Assembly (NCBI RefSeq): GCF_041583835.1
Contig: NZ_JBFHFC010000015.1
Span: 1-52,792, forward strand
Reading direction: 5' to 3'
Source: Thiomicrorhabdus sp041583835
Lineage (GTDB): Bacteria > Pseudomonadota > Gammaproteobacteria > Thiomicrospirales > Thiomicrospiraceae
DNA: 52,792 nt
Within the stretch, counting starts at the first letter, position 1. Every line of letters begins with the position of its first letter. Shown here in pieces: positions 42,509 to 52,762 of the stretch. A model generated the notes under the pieces. The model saw only the letters and a list, made by a program, of their open reading frames with translations, was not told the origin of the DNA and made no database searches. The translations under genes were made by a program, and so were the position numbers.

Positions 42509-44620
42509 ATGGTAAAAGTAGAAATTAACGGACAAGTTGTCGAAGCGCGTGAGGGTGACATGCTGATTGATGTCGCTGATAAAGCGCAGATCTCAATCCC
42601 CCGTTTTTGTTACCACAAAAAGCTCTCAATTGCTGCGAACTGCCGTATGTGTTTGGTAGAAGTCGAAGGGGCTTGGAAGCCTCTTCCGGCTTGTGCGACG
42701 CCTGTTACGGACGGTATGAAGGTTCATACCAAGTCGGCTAAGGCAATTGCGGCACAAAAATCGGTGATGGAGTTTCTACTGATCAACCATCCGCTGGATT
42801 GTCCTATCTGTGACCAGGGTGGTGAGTGTGAATTGCAAGACGTGGCAATGGATTACGGTGACGATGTTTCCCGTTATACCGAAGCCAAACGTATCGTCGG
42901 TGACCGCGAAGCCGGTTCATTGATTCAAACGGATATGACTCGTTGTATCCACTGTACCCGTTGTGTGCGTTTCGGTCAGGAAGTGGCCGGTATGATGGAA
43001 CTGGGTGCAACCGGCCGTAGTGAATGGATGGAAATCGGTACTTATATCGAGAAGTCGATCACTTCGGAAATGTCGGGGAATATGATCGATCTTTGTCCGG
43101 TAGGTGCTTTAACCTCAAAACCGTTCCGTTATTCTGCACGTGCATGGGAATTGAAAGCCCATAACGGAATCGCTCCGCATGACAGTATCGGTTCAAACAT
43201 CATTCTTCACTCTAAAAACGGTGAAATCAAACGTGTCGTTCCTCGTGAAAACGAATCGATCAACGAAGTTTGGCTTTCTGACAGAGACCGTTTCGCTTAT
43301 GAAGGGATCAATGCCGCGGATCGTTTAACACAGCCGAAGATCAAAAAGAACGGCCAATGGCTGACGGTTGATTGGGAAACTGCACTGCAGTTTGTTGTTG
43401 ACGGTCTAAAGGCTAAATTGTCCGATGCTTCTAAGGTTGGTGTTTTGGCCTCTGCGAGCGCGACTGTTGAAGAGTTGCATTTATTGCAGAAACTGGCACG
43501 CGGATTAGGGGTTGAAAACATAGATCACCGTTTACGTCAGTCTGATTTCAGCTTGGATGCTAACGGCTTCCATACGCCAGCTTTAGTACCTGCGATTGAA
43601 GCGGTTGATGATTTACAGGCGGTATTGCTTGTCGGTACTTATTTACGTAAAGAATTACCAATTCTTAACCATCGTATTCGTAAAGCGGTTTTAGCGGGTG
43701 CGAAAGCGCACGTTGTTAATCCGCTTGAATTGGATTTCAACTATCCGTTATCCGGTAAGATCATCGCGGATCAAGATAATTTGGTGGCGCAGTTAGCCGG
43801 TATCGCAAAAGCGGCTGTTGAAATGGCGGATCAAAACGATCAGACATGGTTGGCTTCTGTAGAAGTAACTAATGAACATCGTCAAATTGCAGAATCGCTG
43901 AAAGCGGCTGAAAATGCTGCGATCATGCTAGGGCAGATCAGTCAGAACCACTCAAGTTATGCGAAATTGCAGAAATTGGCGGCATTGATTGCTGATGCGA
44001 CCGGTGCAAGTTTGAATATTCTGCCTATTGCGGCTAACGAAGTCGGTGCACACCTTGTAAACGTACTCCCTCAAAACGGTAAGAACGTTTCGGATATGTT
44101 GAAAGGCAATATGAACTGCTTCATCAACTTCGGTGTCGAGCCGGAATTGGATTGCATTGAATCAGAAATCGCTTTGAAAGCAATGCAGCAAGCCGGTTTC
44201 GTGGTCAATATGACTGCTTTCGATAGCGAAGCACAGCGTGAATACGCCGATGTATTGCTACCATTGGCGACGTTTGCCGAAACGGCGGGTACGTATGTGA
44301 ACGCCAACGGTTTGAAACAATCGTTCAAGATGGCGGTCGAGCCAAAAGGTGATTCAAAAGCCGGTTGGAAAGTGTTACGTGTTTTAGGTAACTTGTTCGA
44401 TCTTGAAGGTTTCGAGCAGACGCATTCGAACCAAGTTTTGACAGAAGTAATGGATAACCAAGCATCGAATATCGATTTCGGTAAGGTTGAAATGACTCTG
44501 GATAATGCAACTGAAACTTTCAGCGTGCTTTCGCCGTATGTGATCGACAGTATTGTCAGACGTTCACCGTCTTTACAGGCGACTCCTGATGCCAACGCTC
44601 AACTAACGAAAAGAGGATAA
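42509..44620 (+). CDS. nuoG: NADH-quinone oxidoreductase subunit G
   Basis: The 703-residue subunit relays electrons through several clusters. The [2Fe-2S] ligands are C34, C45, C48 and C62. One [4Fe-4S] uses H94, C98, C101 and C107, and another uses C146, C149, C152 and C196. The further N7 cysteines of some bacteria (CxxCxxxC near 230) are absent, since the segment after 215 has none. A molybdopterin-oxidoreductase-like domain without cofactor forms the rest. Confidence 0.95.
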   Translation: MVKVEINGQVVEAREGDMLIDVADKAQISIPRFCYHKKLSIAANCRMCLVEVEGAWKPLPACATPVTDGMKVHTKSAKAIAAQKSVMEFLLINHPLDCPICDQGGECELQDVAMDYGDDVSRYTEAKRIVGDREAGSLIQTDMTRCIHCTRCVRFGQEVAGMMELGATGRSEWMEIGTYIEKSITSEMSGNMIDLCPVGALTSKPFRYSARAWELKAHNGIAPHDSIGSNIILHSKNGEIKRVVPRENESINEVWLSDRDRFAYEGINAADRLTQPKIKKNGQWLTVDWETALQFVVDGLKAKLSDASKVGVLASASATVEELHLLQKLARGLGVENIDHRLRQSDFSLDANGFHTPALVPAIEAVDDLQAVLLVGTYLRKELPILNHRIRKAVLAGAKAHVVNPLELDFNYPLSGKIIADQDNLVAQLAGIAKAAVEMADQNDQTWLASVEVTNEHRQIAESLKAAENAAIMLGQISQNHSSYAKLQKLAALIADATGASLNILPIAANEVGAHLVNVLPQNGKNVSDMLKGNMNCFINFGVEPELDCIESEIALKAMQQAGFVVNMTAFDSEAQREYADVLLPLATFAETAGTYVNANGLKQSFKMAVEPKGDSKAGWKVLRVLGNLFDLEGFEQTHSNQVLTEVMDNQASNIDFGKVEMTLDNATETFSVLSPYVIDSIVRRSPSLQATPDANAQLTKRG

Positions 44621-44625
44621 TCTAG

Positions 44626-45687
44626 ATGTTTGATGCGATCCAAGCCTTTTTATCTACCTTCTTATTCGATTGGTTGGCTGTTGTTATTACTTTAGTCATT
44701 CAAGCGCTGTTCGTGATTCTTCCAATCATGATTGTGGTCATGTTGTTGACTTACGCTGAACGTAAGGTAATCGGGTACATGCAGGTACGTATGGGACCTA
44801 ACCGTGTCGGTCCGGGCGGTTGGTTACAGCCGATTGCCGATGCGATCAAATTGATGACCAAAGAGGTAATCTTCCCTCAACAATCCAATAAATTCTTGTT
44901 TATTGTGGCACCGGTATTGTCTATCGCACCTGCGGTTGCGGTATGGGCGGTTGTACCGTTTTCTCCGGAAGTCGTCGTTTCCGATATCAACGCCGGTATT
45001 CTTTATATCCTGGCGGTTTCATCGATTTTGGTATACGGAACGATCATTGCCGGTTGGGCTTCCAACTCAAAGTATGCTTTCTTGGGTGCTCTACGTGGAT
45101 CGGCGCAGAAAATCTCTTACGAAATCGCTATGGGCTTCGCTCTGGTAACCGTATTGATGATTGCCGGCAGCATGAACCTGTCTGAAATCGTAAAAGGCCA
45201 GCAGGGCGGTATTCTGCACTGGTATCTATTACCGTTGTTGCCTATGTTCGTCGTTTATTTTCTGTCAGGTTTGGCGGAAACCAACCGTACGCCTTTCGAT
45301 ATCGTCGAAGGGGAAGCTGAAATCGTTGCCGGTTTCCACGTTGAATATTCCGGTATGACATTCGGTGTTTTCATGTTGGCTGAATACGCGATGATGATCC
45401 TGATCTCGTTCATGACCGCCATCATGTTCTTGGGTGGATGGTTGTCTCCGTTTGAAGGTATTCCTGGATTGGAAACGCTATTTGCATGGGTACCGGCATT
45501 TGGTTGGTTAGCCTTTAAGGTTAGTTTCTTATTGTTTGTATTCCTATGGCTTCGTGCCACTTTCCCAAGATACCGTTATGACCAGTTGATGCGTCTAGGT
45601 TGGAAAGTGTTAATTCCTGTGACAATCGTTTGGGTATTCGTTGTTGGTGCAATGCAATACTTCAAGTTCGGTCCTTGGTTTAATTAA
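44626..45687 (+). CDS. nuoH: NADH-quinone oxidoreductase subunit H
   Basis: The 353-residue membrane subunit links the quinone site to the proton channels. It has about eight helices with YAERKVIGYMQVRMGPNRVG at 43-62, SAQKISYEIA, and the acidic loop AETNRTPFDIVEGEAEIVAGF. It starts five bases after nuoG. Confidence 0.97.
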   Translation: MFDAIQAFLSTFLFDWLAVVITLVIQALFVILPIMIVVMLLTYAERKVIGYMQVRMGPNRVGPGGWLQPIADAIKLMTKEVIFPQQSNKFLFIVAPVLSIAPAVAVWAVVPFSPEVVVSDINAGILYILAVSSILVYGTIIAGWASNSKYAFLGALRGSAQKISYEIAMGFALVTVLMIAGSMNLSEIVKGQQGGILHWYLLPLLPMFVVYFLSGLAETNRTPFDIVEGEAEIVAGFHVEYSGMTFGVFMLAEYAMMILISFMTAIMFLGGWLSPFEGIPGLETLFAWVPAFGWLAFKVSFLLFVFLWLRATFPRYRYDQLMRLGWKVLIPVTIVWVFVVGAMQYFKFGPWFN

Positions 45688-45699
45688 TTAGAGGTAAAA

Positions 45700-46191
45700 A
45701 TGGTTAAATTCATCAAACATCAAGTTAAGACCTTTGGATTGACTGAACTATTCAAAGGGCTTGCGTTAACCGGAAAATACCTTTTTAAAAAGAAAATTAC
45801 GGTTCGTTATCCGGAAGAGAAGACTCCGCTTTCTCCTCGTTTTAGAGGACATCACGCGTTGCGTCGTTATGAAAACGGTGAAGAGCGTTGTATCGCTTGT
45901 AAATTGTGTGAAGCGGTTTGTCCTGCAAACGCAATCACGATCGAGTCCGAAGAGCGCGATGATGGTTCGCGTAGAACGACTCGTTACGATATTGATATGT
46001 TCAAGTGCATCTACTGCGGTTTCTGTGAAGAAGCTTGTCCGGTTGATGCCGTTGTTGAAACTCGTATCTTTGAATATGAATTCCAAGAGCGCGGTCCGCA
46101 CATTATGACCAAAGACAAGTTATTGGAATTTGGTGATAAACACGAACAACAAATTGCTGCGGATCGTGCGGCAGACGCTAAATATCGTTAA
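45700..46191 (+). CDS. nuoI: NADH-quinone oxidoreductase subunit I
   Basis: The 163-residue subunit binds two [4Fe-4S] clusters (N6a, N6b) in ferredoxin motifs CIACKLCEAVCPANAI and CIYCGFCEEACPVDAV. An amphipathic N-terminal helix anchors it to the membrane arm. AGAGG lies before the start. The overall length is close to that of other proteobacterial NuoI proteins. Confidence 0.97.
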   Translation: MVKFIKHQVKTFGLTELFKGLALTGKYLFKKKITVRYPEEKTPLSPRFRGHHALRRYENGEERCIACKLCEAVCPANAITIESEERDDGSRRTTRYDIDMFKCIYCGFCEEACPVDAVVETRIFEYEFQERGPHIMTKDKLLEFGDKHEQQIAADRAADAKYR

Positions 46192-46207
46192 TTAAAGAGA
46201 ATTCAAC

Positions 46208-46849
46208 ATGACATTTGAGCAATTTATTTTTTATGTACTTGCTGCAATGGCCGTCGTCTCTGGTTTGATGGTGATTACGGTTAAAAACCCTGTTAAGGCC
46301 GCTTTATGGTTGGTATTAGCGTTTATTTCAACGGCTGGCGTTTGGATTATGGCGCAAGCTGAATTCCTCGGCTTGGTATTGATTCTGGTCTATGTCGGAG
46401 CGGTTATGGTGCTGTTCCTGTTCGTGGTCATGATGTTGGACATCAACCTGGCGAAACTGAAAGAAGGCTTTACCCGTTACTTGTCATTGGGTGCGATTGC
46501 TGCAGTCGCGACTTTCGGTATGATGTATATGGTTCTAGGGCCTGCACATTTCGGTTTGGAAGTAACCGGTGCGCCGGTCGTTCACGATGCGGACTTTAAT
46601 AACACCGCCGCCATCGCCGTACCTCTTTATACAACACATGCGTACGCCTTTGTTTTGGCTGCAGTTCTTCTGTTGGTCGGTATTGTCGCGGCTATCGCTT
46701 TAACGCTACGTCGTCGTGCGCCTAAAGAAGTGCTTTATCAGAACATTGATAAGCAGGTTAAAACACAGGCGTCCGACCGTCTGAGAATGGTGAAAATGGA
46801 TGCGGTAGTCGAAAAAGAGCTACCGGCAAAAGAGGAGGAGAGCAAGTGA
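46208..46849 (+). CDS. nuoJ: NADH-quinone oxidoreductase subunit J
   Basis: The 213-residue membrane subunit has about five helices. Motif AEFLGLVLILVYVGAVMVLFLFVVMML (near 57-83) includes the pi-bulge helix that moves during pumping. The C-terminal 45 residues form a charged cytoplasmic tail (AKEEESK at the end). The gene overlaps nuoK by four bases. Confidence 0.96.
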   Translation: MTFEQFIFYVLAAMAVVSGLMVITVKNPVKAALWLVLAFISTAGVWIMAQAEFLGLVLILVYVGAVMVLFLFVVMMLDINLAKLKEGFTRYLSLGAIAAVATFGMMYMVLGPAHFGLEVTGAPVVHDADFNNTAAIAVPLYTTHAYAFVLAAVLLLVGIVAAIALTLRRRAPKEVLYQNIDKQVKTQASDRLRMVKMDAVVEKELPAKEEESK

Positions 46850-47151
46850 TCGCTTTATCGGATTACCTTATTTTTAGCGCCATTCTTTTTACGATCAGTA
46901 TGGCGGGGATTTTCCTGAATCGTAAGAACATCATTATTTTGTTGATGTCTATCGAATTGCTTTTGTTAGCCGTTAATACGAATCTTGTTGCGTTTTCATA
47001 CTATTTGAATGATGTTACGGGCCAGATTTTTGTTTTCTTCATTCTTACGGTTGCTGCTGCGGAAGCGGCGATTGGTTTGGCTCTTATTGTACTAGTGTTC
47101 CGTAATCGCAAGAGCATCAATGTTGATGATCTTGGATCGCTGAAGGGGTAG
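46846..47151 (+). CDS. nuoK: NADH-quinone oxidoreductase subunit K
   Basis: The start is GTG 46846, overlapping the nuoJ TGA (GTGA). The 101-residue subunit has three helices with the conserved glutamates in MSIELLLLAVNTNLVAFS and AAAEAAIGLALIVL, which are part of the proton path. nuoL begins six bases after its stop. Confidence 0.96.
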   Translation: MIALSDYLIFSAILFTISMAGIFLNRKNIIILLMSIELLLLAVNTNLVAFSYYLNDVTGQIFVFFILTVAAAEAAIGLALIVLVFRNRKSINVDDLGSLKG

Positions 47152-47157
47152 TTGTTG

Positions 47158-49131
47158 ATGTTACACTTTATTCTTACCGTTATTTTATTGTCGCCGTTAT
47201 TCGGCTCAATGATTGCCGGTTTATTCGGTCGACAGGTTGGGCGCAAAGGTGCGCATACTGCAACGATTATCGGTGTGGCGATTTCAACTGTATTGTCTTT
47301 CTATGTCTTCATGCTATTTGTATTGCAAGGCAACGATCCATACAACGCCAGCCTTTACACGTGGATGGTAACGGACGGTATCCGTTTTGAAATCGGTTAT
47401 ATGATCGACGAGCTGTCCGCCACGATGATGTTGGTGGTAACCTTCGTATCCTTGATGGTACATATCTATACCATCGGTTATATGGATCATGATGAAGATT
47501 ACGACCACCATAATCCTTACTATCAGCGTTTCTTCAGTTACATCTCGTTGTTTACGTTCTCAATGCTTTCATTGGTTATGGCAAACAACTTCCTACAGCT
47601 GTTCTTCGGTTGGGAAGCGGTAGGTTTGGTTTCTTACCTATTGATCGGTTTCTACATGAAGCGCGAGTCGGCGATTCAGGCAAACTTGAAAGCCTTCTTG
47701 GTTAACCGTGTGGGTGACTTCGGTTTCATCCTGGGTATTGCGATGGTATTCGTTTACTTCAATACCATGGACTATCAAGAATTCTTCGCTCAGCTGACCT
47801 CTCAGCGTGATGTGATGATTGAGATCGTACCGGGCGTTGAATGGTCGATGATTACATTGATGTTAATTCTATTGTTCATCGGTGCCATGGGTAAATCGGC
47901 TCAGATGCCGTTGCACGTTTGGCTTCCTGAATCGATGGAAGGTCCGACGCCTATTTCCGCTTTGATCCACGCTGCAACCATGGTTACCGCGGGTATCTTC
48001 ATGGTGGCGCGTCTGTCTCCTGCATTTGAATTGTCGGAAGCGGCATTGAGTTTCGTCTTGGTTGTCGGTGCTTTGACGGCATTCATGATGGGGTTGCTAG
48101 GTTTAATCCAGAACGATATCAAACGCGTAGTTGCTTACTCGACGCTTTCCCAGTTGGGTTATATGACTGCGGCATTGGGTGCTTCGGCTTATGCGGCAGG
48201 TATGTTCCACGTATTGACGCACGCGTTCTTCAAGGCTTTATTGTTCTTGGCGGCCGGTTCGGTCATTATCGCGATGCATCATAAACAAGACATCCGTGAT
48301 ATGGGTGGCTTAAGAAAGTATATGCCTATTACATATATGGCGATGTTGATCGGTTCTTTGGCTTTGATCGGATTCCCAGGATTCTCAGGTTTCTTCTCTA
48401 AAGACAGCATTTTGTTGGCTTTAGGTGAAAGTGATCGTTTCGGCGCTACTTTCGCTTATGTGTTGCTGATGGCAGGTGTATTCGTGACCGCTTTCTATAG
48501 CTTCCGTATGTTCTTTATCGTTTTCCACGGTGAAGAGAGCGAGTACGTGCGTACTCACGAAATGAAAGAATCGCCTTGGGTCGTTACATTGCCGTTGATT
48601 CTATTGTCTATTCCGGCTGTGTTGATGGGGCTACCTATGATCGAGCCGATGTTGAACGGAACGTATTTCAACGAGTCGATTTTCGTTACGGCTCAGAACG
48701 ACACCATGATGGCGGTTTACAACAATTATTATCACGGCGTGTTGGATATGATCGTGCATTCATTCATGACATTGCCGGTTGCTTTGGCTCTGTCCGGTGT
48801 GTTGTTGGCGTGGATCCTATACATCAAGCGTCCTGATATCCCAGGTAAGTTGAAGTCAATGTGTCCTCGCGGTTACTACATGTTGGATAACGCCTATGGG
48901 TTCGACCGTTTGAATGAAATCGTTTTCGTCAACGGAACTCGTAAGTTGGGTCAATTCTTCACCAAGTCGGTAGATATCAAGTTGATCGATACCGGTGTGA
49001 TCATGAATACCTGTTATGCAATCTTGAATTCTGCAAACAGTTTACGCGAAGCACAGACAGGGTATTTATACCACTATGCGTTTGTGATGATTTTCGGCCT
49101 ACTAGCGATGCTGGTTTGGGTACTTTGGTAA
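47158..49131 (+). CDS. nuoL: NADH-quinone oxidoreductase subunit L
   Basis: I start at ATG 47158, nine bases after GGGG, rather than at the TTG codons at 47152 and 47155. The 657-residue antiporter-like subunit has about 15-16 helices plus the long lateral helix. Motifs include FFGWEAVGLVSYLLIGFY, HVWLPESMEGPTPISALIHAATMV and the FKALLFLAAGSV segment. It is a proton channel at the far end of the membrane arm. Confidence 0.96.
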   Translation: MLHFILTVILLSPLFGSMIAGLFGRQVGRKGAHTATIIGVAISTVLSFYVFMLFVLQGNDPYNASLYTWMVTDGIRFEIGYMIDELSATMMLVVTFVSLMVHIYTIGYMDHDEDYDHHNPYYQRFFSYISLFTFSMLSLVMANNFLQLFFGWEAVGLVSYLLIGFYMKRESAIQANLKAFLVNRVGDFGFILGIAMVFVYFNTMDYQEFFAQLTSQRDVMIEIVPGVEWSMITLMLILLFIGAMGKSAQMPLHVWLPESMEGPTPISALIHAATMVTAGIFMVARLSPAFELSEAALSFVLVVGALTAFMMGLLGLIQNDIKRVVAYSTLSQLGYMTAALGASAYAAGMFHVLTHAFFKALLFLAAGSVIIAMHHKQDIRDMGGLRKYMPITYMAMLIGSLALIGFPGFSGFFSKDSILLALGESDRFGATFAYVLLMAGVFVTAFYSFRMFFIVFHGEESEYVRTHEMKESPWVVTLPLILLSIPAVLMGLPMIEPMLNGTYFNESIFVTAQNDTMMAVYNNYYHGVLDMIVHSFMTLPVALALSGVLLAWILYIKRPDIPGKLKSMCPRGYYMLDNAYGFDRLNEIVFVNGTRKLGQFFTKSVDIKLIDTGVIMNTCYAILNSANSLREAQTGYLYHYAFVMIFGLLAMLVWVLW

Positions 49132-49165
49132 TTTAGAAGAATAATAAGAGAAGGGAATAGACTAC

Positions 49166-50680
49166 ATGTTATCAAGCTATCCTATATTAAGTACTCTAAT
49201 TTGGCTGCCGATTATCGGTGGCTTGTTAGTTCTTTTTGCAGGCCGTAATAATGCTTCTGCCGCCAAATGGCTTTCTTTGGCGACCGTAATGTTGACCTTC
49301 GTTTTATCGTTACCGCTTTGGTTCGGTTTCGATACAACGACGGCTTCCATGCAATTTGTCGAAAAAGTTGAATGGATTCCATCGTTCAATATTTACTATC
49401 ACTTAGGTGTGGACGGTTTATCCATGCCATTGGTATTGTTGACCACTTTTACTCAAGTATTGGTTGTGGCCTCTGCGTGGGACGTTATTAAAGAACGTGT
49501 CGAACAATACATGGGTGCCTTCCTGATCATGGGCGGGATGATGACCGGTGTATTCGTTGCTCTGGATTCGATTCTGTTCTATGTGTTCTGGGAAGCGTTG
49601 TTGATTCCGATGTTTATCGTTATCGGTAAATGGGGTGGACCTCGCCGTGTTTACGCGACCTTGAAGTTCTTCCTGTATACGTTCTTCGGTTCGGTATTCA
49701 TGTTGGTTAGCTTCCTGTATATGTTCTATCAGTCAGGCAGCTTCTCAATCCTTGATATGCACACAATGCACTTGGGAATGACGGCTCAGACCTTGATTTT
49801 CTTGGCGTTCCTGATTGCCTTCGCGGTTAAGATTCCGATGTTCCCGGTACACACTTGGTTGCCGGATGCGCACGTTGAAGCACCAACTGCCGGTTCTGTC
49901 GTACTGGCGGCGATCATGCTTAAGATGGGTGGTTACGGTTTCGTCCGTTTCAGCTTGCCGATCACGCCTGACGCGTCAATGGCACTTGATTGGTTAGTCA
50001 TTGGTTTGTCTTTGATCGCGATCGTCTATATCGGTGTAATCGCATTGGTTCAGAACGATATGAAGAAGCTGGTTGCTTATTCTTCGATCTCTCACATGGG
50101 CTTCGTGACGTTGGGTATGTTCGTGTTGTACGACATCCTTCAGAATACCGGTACGCTTCAAGGTGCTCAATTGGGTATGGAAGGGGCCATGGTTCAGATG
50201 GTTTCTCACGGTTTCATCTCGGGTGCGATGTTCTTGGCGATCGGTGTACTTTACGACCGTATGCACACGCGTGAAATTTCAGCCTATAGTGGTGTTGTGA
50301 ACAAGATGCCTTGGTTTGTCATGTTCGCCGTATTGTTTGCGATGGCGAACGTCGGTCTTCCAGGTACTTCCGGCTTCGTGGGTGAGTTTATGGTTATTCT
50401 TAGCTCGTTCAAAGCGAACCTATGGTACGGAACGATTGCTGCGTTGACTTTGATTATCGGTGCCGCTTATACGCTATGGATGGTTAAGCGTGTATTCTTC
50501 GGTCCGATTACCAATGAGAACGTTGAAAACTTACAAGACCTTAACAAGCGCGAGTTTGCCATTATGGCAACCTTGGCCGTTGCGGTTGTTGCTCTGGGTG
50601 TTTACCCAGGACCATTGATGGAAGTGATGCATACTTCCGTTGAAAACTTGCTTATTCAAGCAACAACTTCAAAACTTTAA
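49166..50680 (+). CDS. nuoM: NADH-quinone oxidoreductase subunit M
   Basis: The 504-residue Mrp-type antiporter-like subunit has about 14 helices. Visible motifs are YVFWEALLIPMFIVIGKWGG (near 135-154), FPVHTWLPDAHVEAPTAGSV and KLVAYSSISHMGFV. The Glu and Lys residues of the proton path are in place. It starts 34 bases after nuoL, with AAGGGA upstream. Confidence 0.96.
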   Translation: MLSSYPILSTLIWLPIIGGLLVLFAGRNNASAAKWLSLATVMLTFVLSLPLWFGFDTTTASMQFVEKVEWIPSFNIYYHLGVDGLSMPLVLLTTFTQVLVVASAWDVIKERVEQYMGAFLIMGGMMTGVFVALDSILFYVFWEALLIPMFIVIGKWGGPRRVYATLKFFLYTFFGSVFMLVSFLYMFYQSGSFSILDMHTMHLGMTAQTLIFLAFLIAFAVKIPMFPVHTWLPDAHVEAPTAGSVVLAAIMLKMGGYGFVRFSLPITPDASMALDWLVIGLSLIAIVYIGVIALVQNDMKKLVAYSSISHMGFVTLGMFVLYDILQNTGTLQGAQLGMEGAMVQMVSHGFISGAMFLAIGVLYDRMHTREISAYSGVVNKMPWFVMFAVLFAMANVGLPGTSGFVGEFMVILSSFKANLWYGTIAALTLIIGAAYTLWMVKRVFFGPITNENVENLQDLNKREFAIMATLAVAVVALGVYPGPLMEVMHTSVENLLIQATTSKL

Positions 50681-50703
50681 TTGGATATAGGTGAATTAAC
50701 AGT

Positions 50704-52149
50704 ATGAATTTTGTAATACCTGCTTTTGCACCCGCAATACCAGAAATGGTTCTTTTGGCGATGGCTTCATTTATTTTGGTCGCCGATACTTTCTGGTCTA
50801 AGCGTTATCAATTTGCGACTTACTATGCAGTACAGGCTACCTTGTTGGTGGTTGCGTATTTTATTATGACAAGCTTCGCTACCAGTCAAGTTATTACGTT
50901 TGACGGTAGTTTTGTACGCGATAGTTTTGCCGATATCCTTAAACTTTTCATTATCCTGGTTTCTTTGGGTATCTTCCTGTTCTCTAAAGAATACTTGCTG
51001 CAGCAGAAATTCTTCAGCGGCGAATACTTTGTATTAGGATTGTTCGGTGTTCTAGGTATGTTCGTTATGGTTTCGGCTCATAACTTCATTACGTTGTACC
51101 TAGGTTTGGAAATCATGTCGCTTTCCATGTACGCCATGATCGCTCTAAGACGCGATTCGTCCGATGCGATCGAGTCGGCGATGAAATATTTCGTTTTGGG
51201 TGCTTTGGCAACCGGTATTCTGTTGTACGGTTTCTCAATGATTTACGGCGCAACCGGTTCAATCACTCTGCCTGAAATCGCTAAGATCATCGATTCAGGT
51301 AAAGCGGATTCAGTCGTACTTTCATTCGGTGTGGTCTTCATCGTTATCGGTTTGGCGTTCAAACTGGGTGCGGTACCTTTCCATATGTGGATGCCGGACG
51401 TTTACCATGGTGCGCCGACTGCCGTTACCCTTTATTTAGGTACGGCTCCTAAGATCGCCGGTTTCGCGATCCTTTACCGTTTGTTGGCGGAAGGGATGCC
51501 TGGCTTGGTTGGCGATTGGCAAACACTGATCATCATCCTGTCGATTCTTTCGATGATTGTCAGTGCATTTGTAGCGATCGTTCAGGAAAACCTAAAGCGT
51601 ATGTTGGCTTACTCCGGTATCGGTCACGTCGGTTTCCTATTATTGGGTATCCTTGCCGCTAATCCGGACGGTTACGCCAGTGCCATGTTCTATAGTATTG
51701 TTTATGCAATTACGGGTGTGGCCGGTTTCGGTATGATCATTGCCTTGTCGCGTACCGGTAATGAATTCGACAAGATTGCCGACTTTAAAGGCTTGAATGC
51801 GCGTAACCCTTGGTTGGCGTTCATGATGTTGATCGTCATGTTCTCTATGGCGGGTATTCCTCCGTTCATTGGCTTCTTCGCTAAAGTGGTTGTTATTGAA
51901 GAAGTGGTTAAGGCCGGATTTACCTGGATCGCGATCATTGCCGTGATTACGGCCGTTATCAGTGCGTTCTACTATCTACGTGTGGTCAAAGCCATGTACT
52001 TTGATAAAACCGAAGATGAAACGCCATTGGCACCGGTTAGCTCACAATTGAACTGGGCGGTAAGTCTGGTTTCAATCGCGCTGCTAGTGCTAGGTTTGAT
52101 GCCTTCATCGTTGATTGAATTGAGTTACCAAAGCATTGGTATTCAATAA
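50704..52149 (+). CDS. nuoN: NADH-quinone oxidoreductase subunit N
   Basis: The 481-residue antiporter-like subunit has about 14 helices and completes the 14-subunit complex. It shows LYLGLEIMSLSMYAMIAL, the FHMWMPDVYHGAPTAVTLYL motif and LKRMLAYSGIGHVGF. GGTGAA lies upstream. It is the last nuo gene before a strong terminator. Confidence 0.96.
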   Translation: MNFVIPAFAPAIPEMVLLAMASFILVADTFWSKRYQFATYYAVQATLLVVAYFIMTSFATSQVITFDGSFVRDSFADILKLFIILVSLGIFLFSKEYLLQQKFFSGEYFVLGLFGVLGMFVMVSAHNFITLYLGLEIMSLSMYAMIALRRDSSDAIESAMKYFVLGALATGILLYGFSMIYGATGSITLPEIAKIIDSGKADSVVLSFGVVFIVIGLAFKLGAVPFHMWMPDVYHGAPTAVTLYLGTAPKIAGFAILYRLLAEGMPGLVGDWQTLIIILSILSMIVSAFVAIVQENLKRMLAYSGIGHVGFLLLGILAANPDGYASAMFYSIVYAITGVAGFGMIIALSRTGNEFDKIADFKGLNARNPWLAFMMLIVMFSMAGIPPFIGFFAKVVVIEEVVKAGFTWIAIIAVITAVISAFYYLRVVKAMYFDKTEDETPLAPVSSQLNWAVSLVSIALLVLGLMPSSLIELSYQSIGIQ

Positions 52150-52167
52150 TCAATATATGCAATAATT

Positions 52168-52194
52168 AAAAGCCCGTCCTAACGGGCTTTTTTT
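52168..52194 (+). terminator. Rho-independent terminator of the nuo operon
   Basis: AAAAGCCCG (52168-52176), loop TCCTAA and CGGGCTTTT (52183-52191), with T to 52194. It ends the nuo transcript; the DUF2818 gene begins 18 bases later and may depend on read-through. Confidence 0.92.
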
Positions 52195-52212
52195 ATACAA
52201 AGAGAGATTCTT

Positions 52213-52533
52213 ATGAGTTTAGATCAGGCTGTTTGGTTACTATTAATTACCGCTATCGTTTTAGCGAATGTTCCATGGATTCTTTCTAACCGGATTTTCG
52301 TGTTTATCAAAGTCCCTAACAAGTCTTTCATGATCAATTTATTGGAATGGCTGCTGTATTTCATTCTGACGGGAATCTTGGCTTACCTGCTTGAAAATAA
52401 GAGCATGGGGCATGTTCAGGCACAAGGTTGGGAGTTCTATACGGTCACGTTCTTTATGTTCGTAATTTTCGCTTTTCCAGGCTTTATTTACCGCTATAAC
52501 CTTAAGAATTTTCTTAATTCCAAAAAAGTTTAA
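52213..52533 (+). CDS. DUF2818 family membrane protein
   Basis: The 106-residue protein has three membrane segments (about 6-25, 44-63 and 75-92), with NVPWILSNRIFVF and a Tyr/Phe-rich end (FPGFIYRYNLKNFL). DUF2818 genes usually sit just after nuoN in beta- and some gammaproteobacteria, so a role linked to complex I is possible but not shown. AAAGAGAG precedes the start. Confidence 0.88.
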   Translation: MSLDQAVWLLLITAIVLANVPWILSNRIFVFIKVPNKSFMINLLEWLLYFILTGILAYLLENKSMGHVQAQGWEFYTVTFFMFVIFAFPGFIYRYNLKNFLNSKKV

Positions 52534-52551
52534 GTTTATACGGAATAGGGG

Positions 52552-52579
52552 TTGTAATAATTCTGTAAGCCCCTATAAT
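52552..52579 (+). promoter_or_regulatory. Promoter of tRNA-fMet
   Basis: TTGTAA (52552-52557) and a perfect TATAAT (52574-52579) are separated by 16 bases. A GC-rich stretch (ACGCCAC) follows the -10, as in growth-rate-controlled promoters. The hexamers are framed by ATAGGGG / CCCCTAT, which form an inverted repeat across the promoter. Confidence 0.75.
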
Positions 52580-52619
52580 ACGCCACATCGAAACGGAAAC
52601 GTTACGAACTACAAATTGA

Positions 52620-52696
<77 letters not shown>

Positions 52697-52725
52697 AATT
52701 CAAATACAATTTAAGTATTGAAATC

Positions 52726-52762
52726 AATGGGTTAAGTGTTGCAGCACTAGCCCATTTTTTTT
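52726..52762 (+). terminator. Rho-independent terminator after tRNA-fMet
   Basis: A stem from AATGGG (52726-52731) with CCCATT (52751-52756), extended inward with one bulge and loop TTGCAG, is followed by eight or nine T. It isolates the tRNA from whatever follows. Confidence 0.85.
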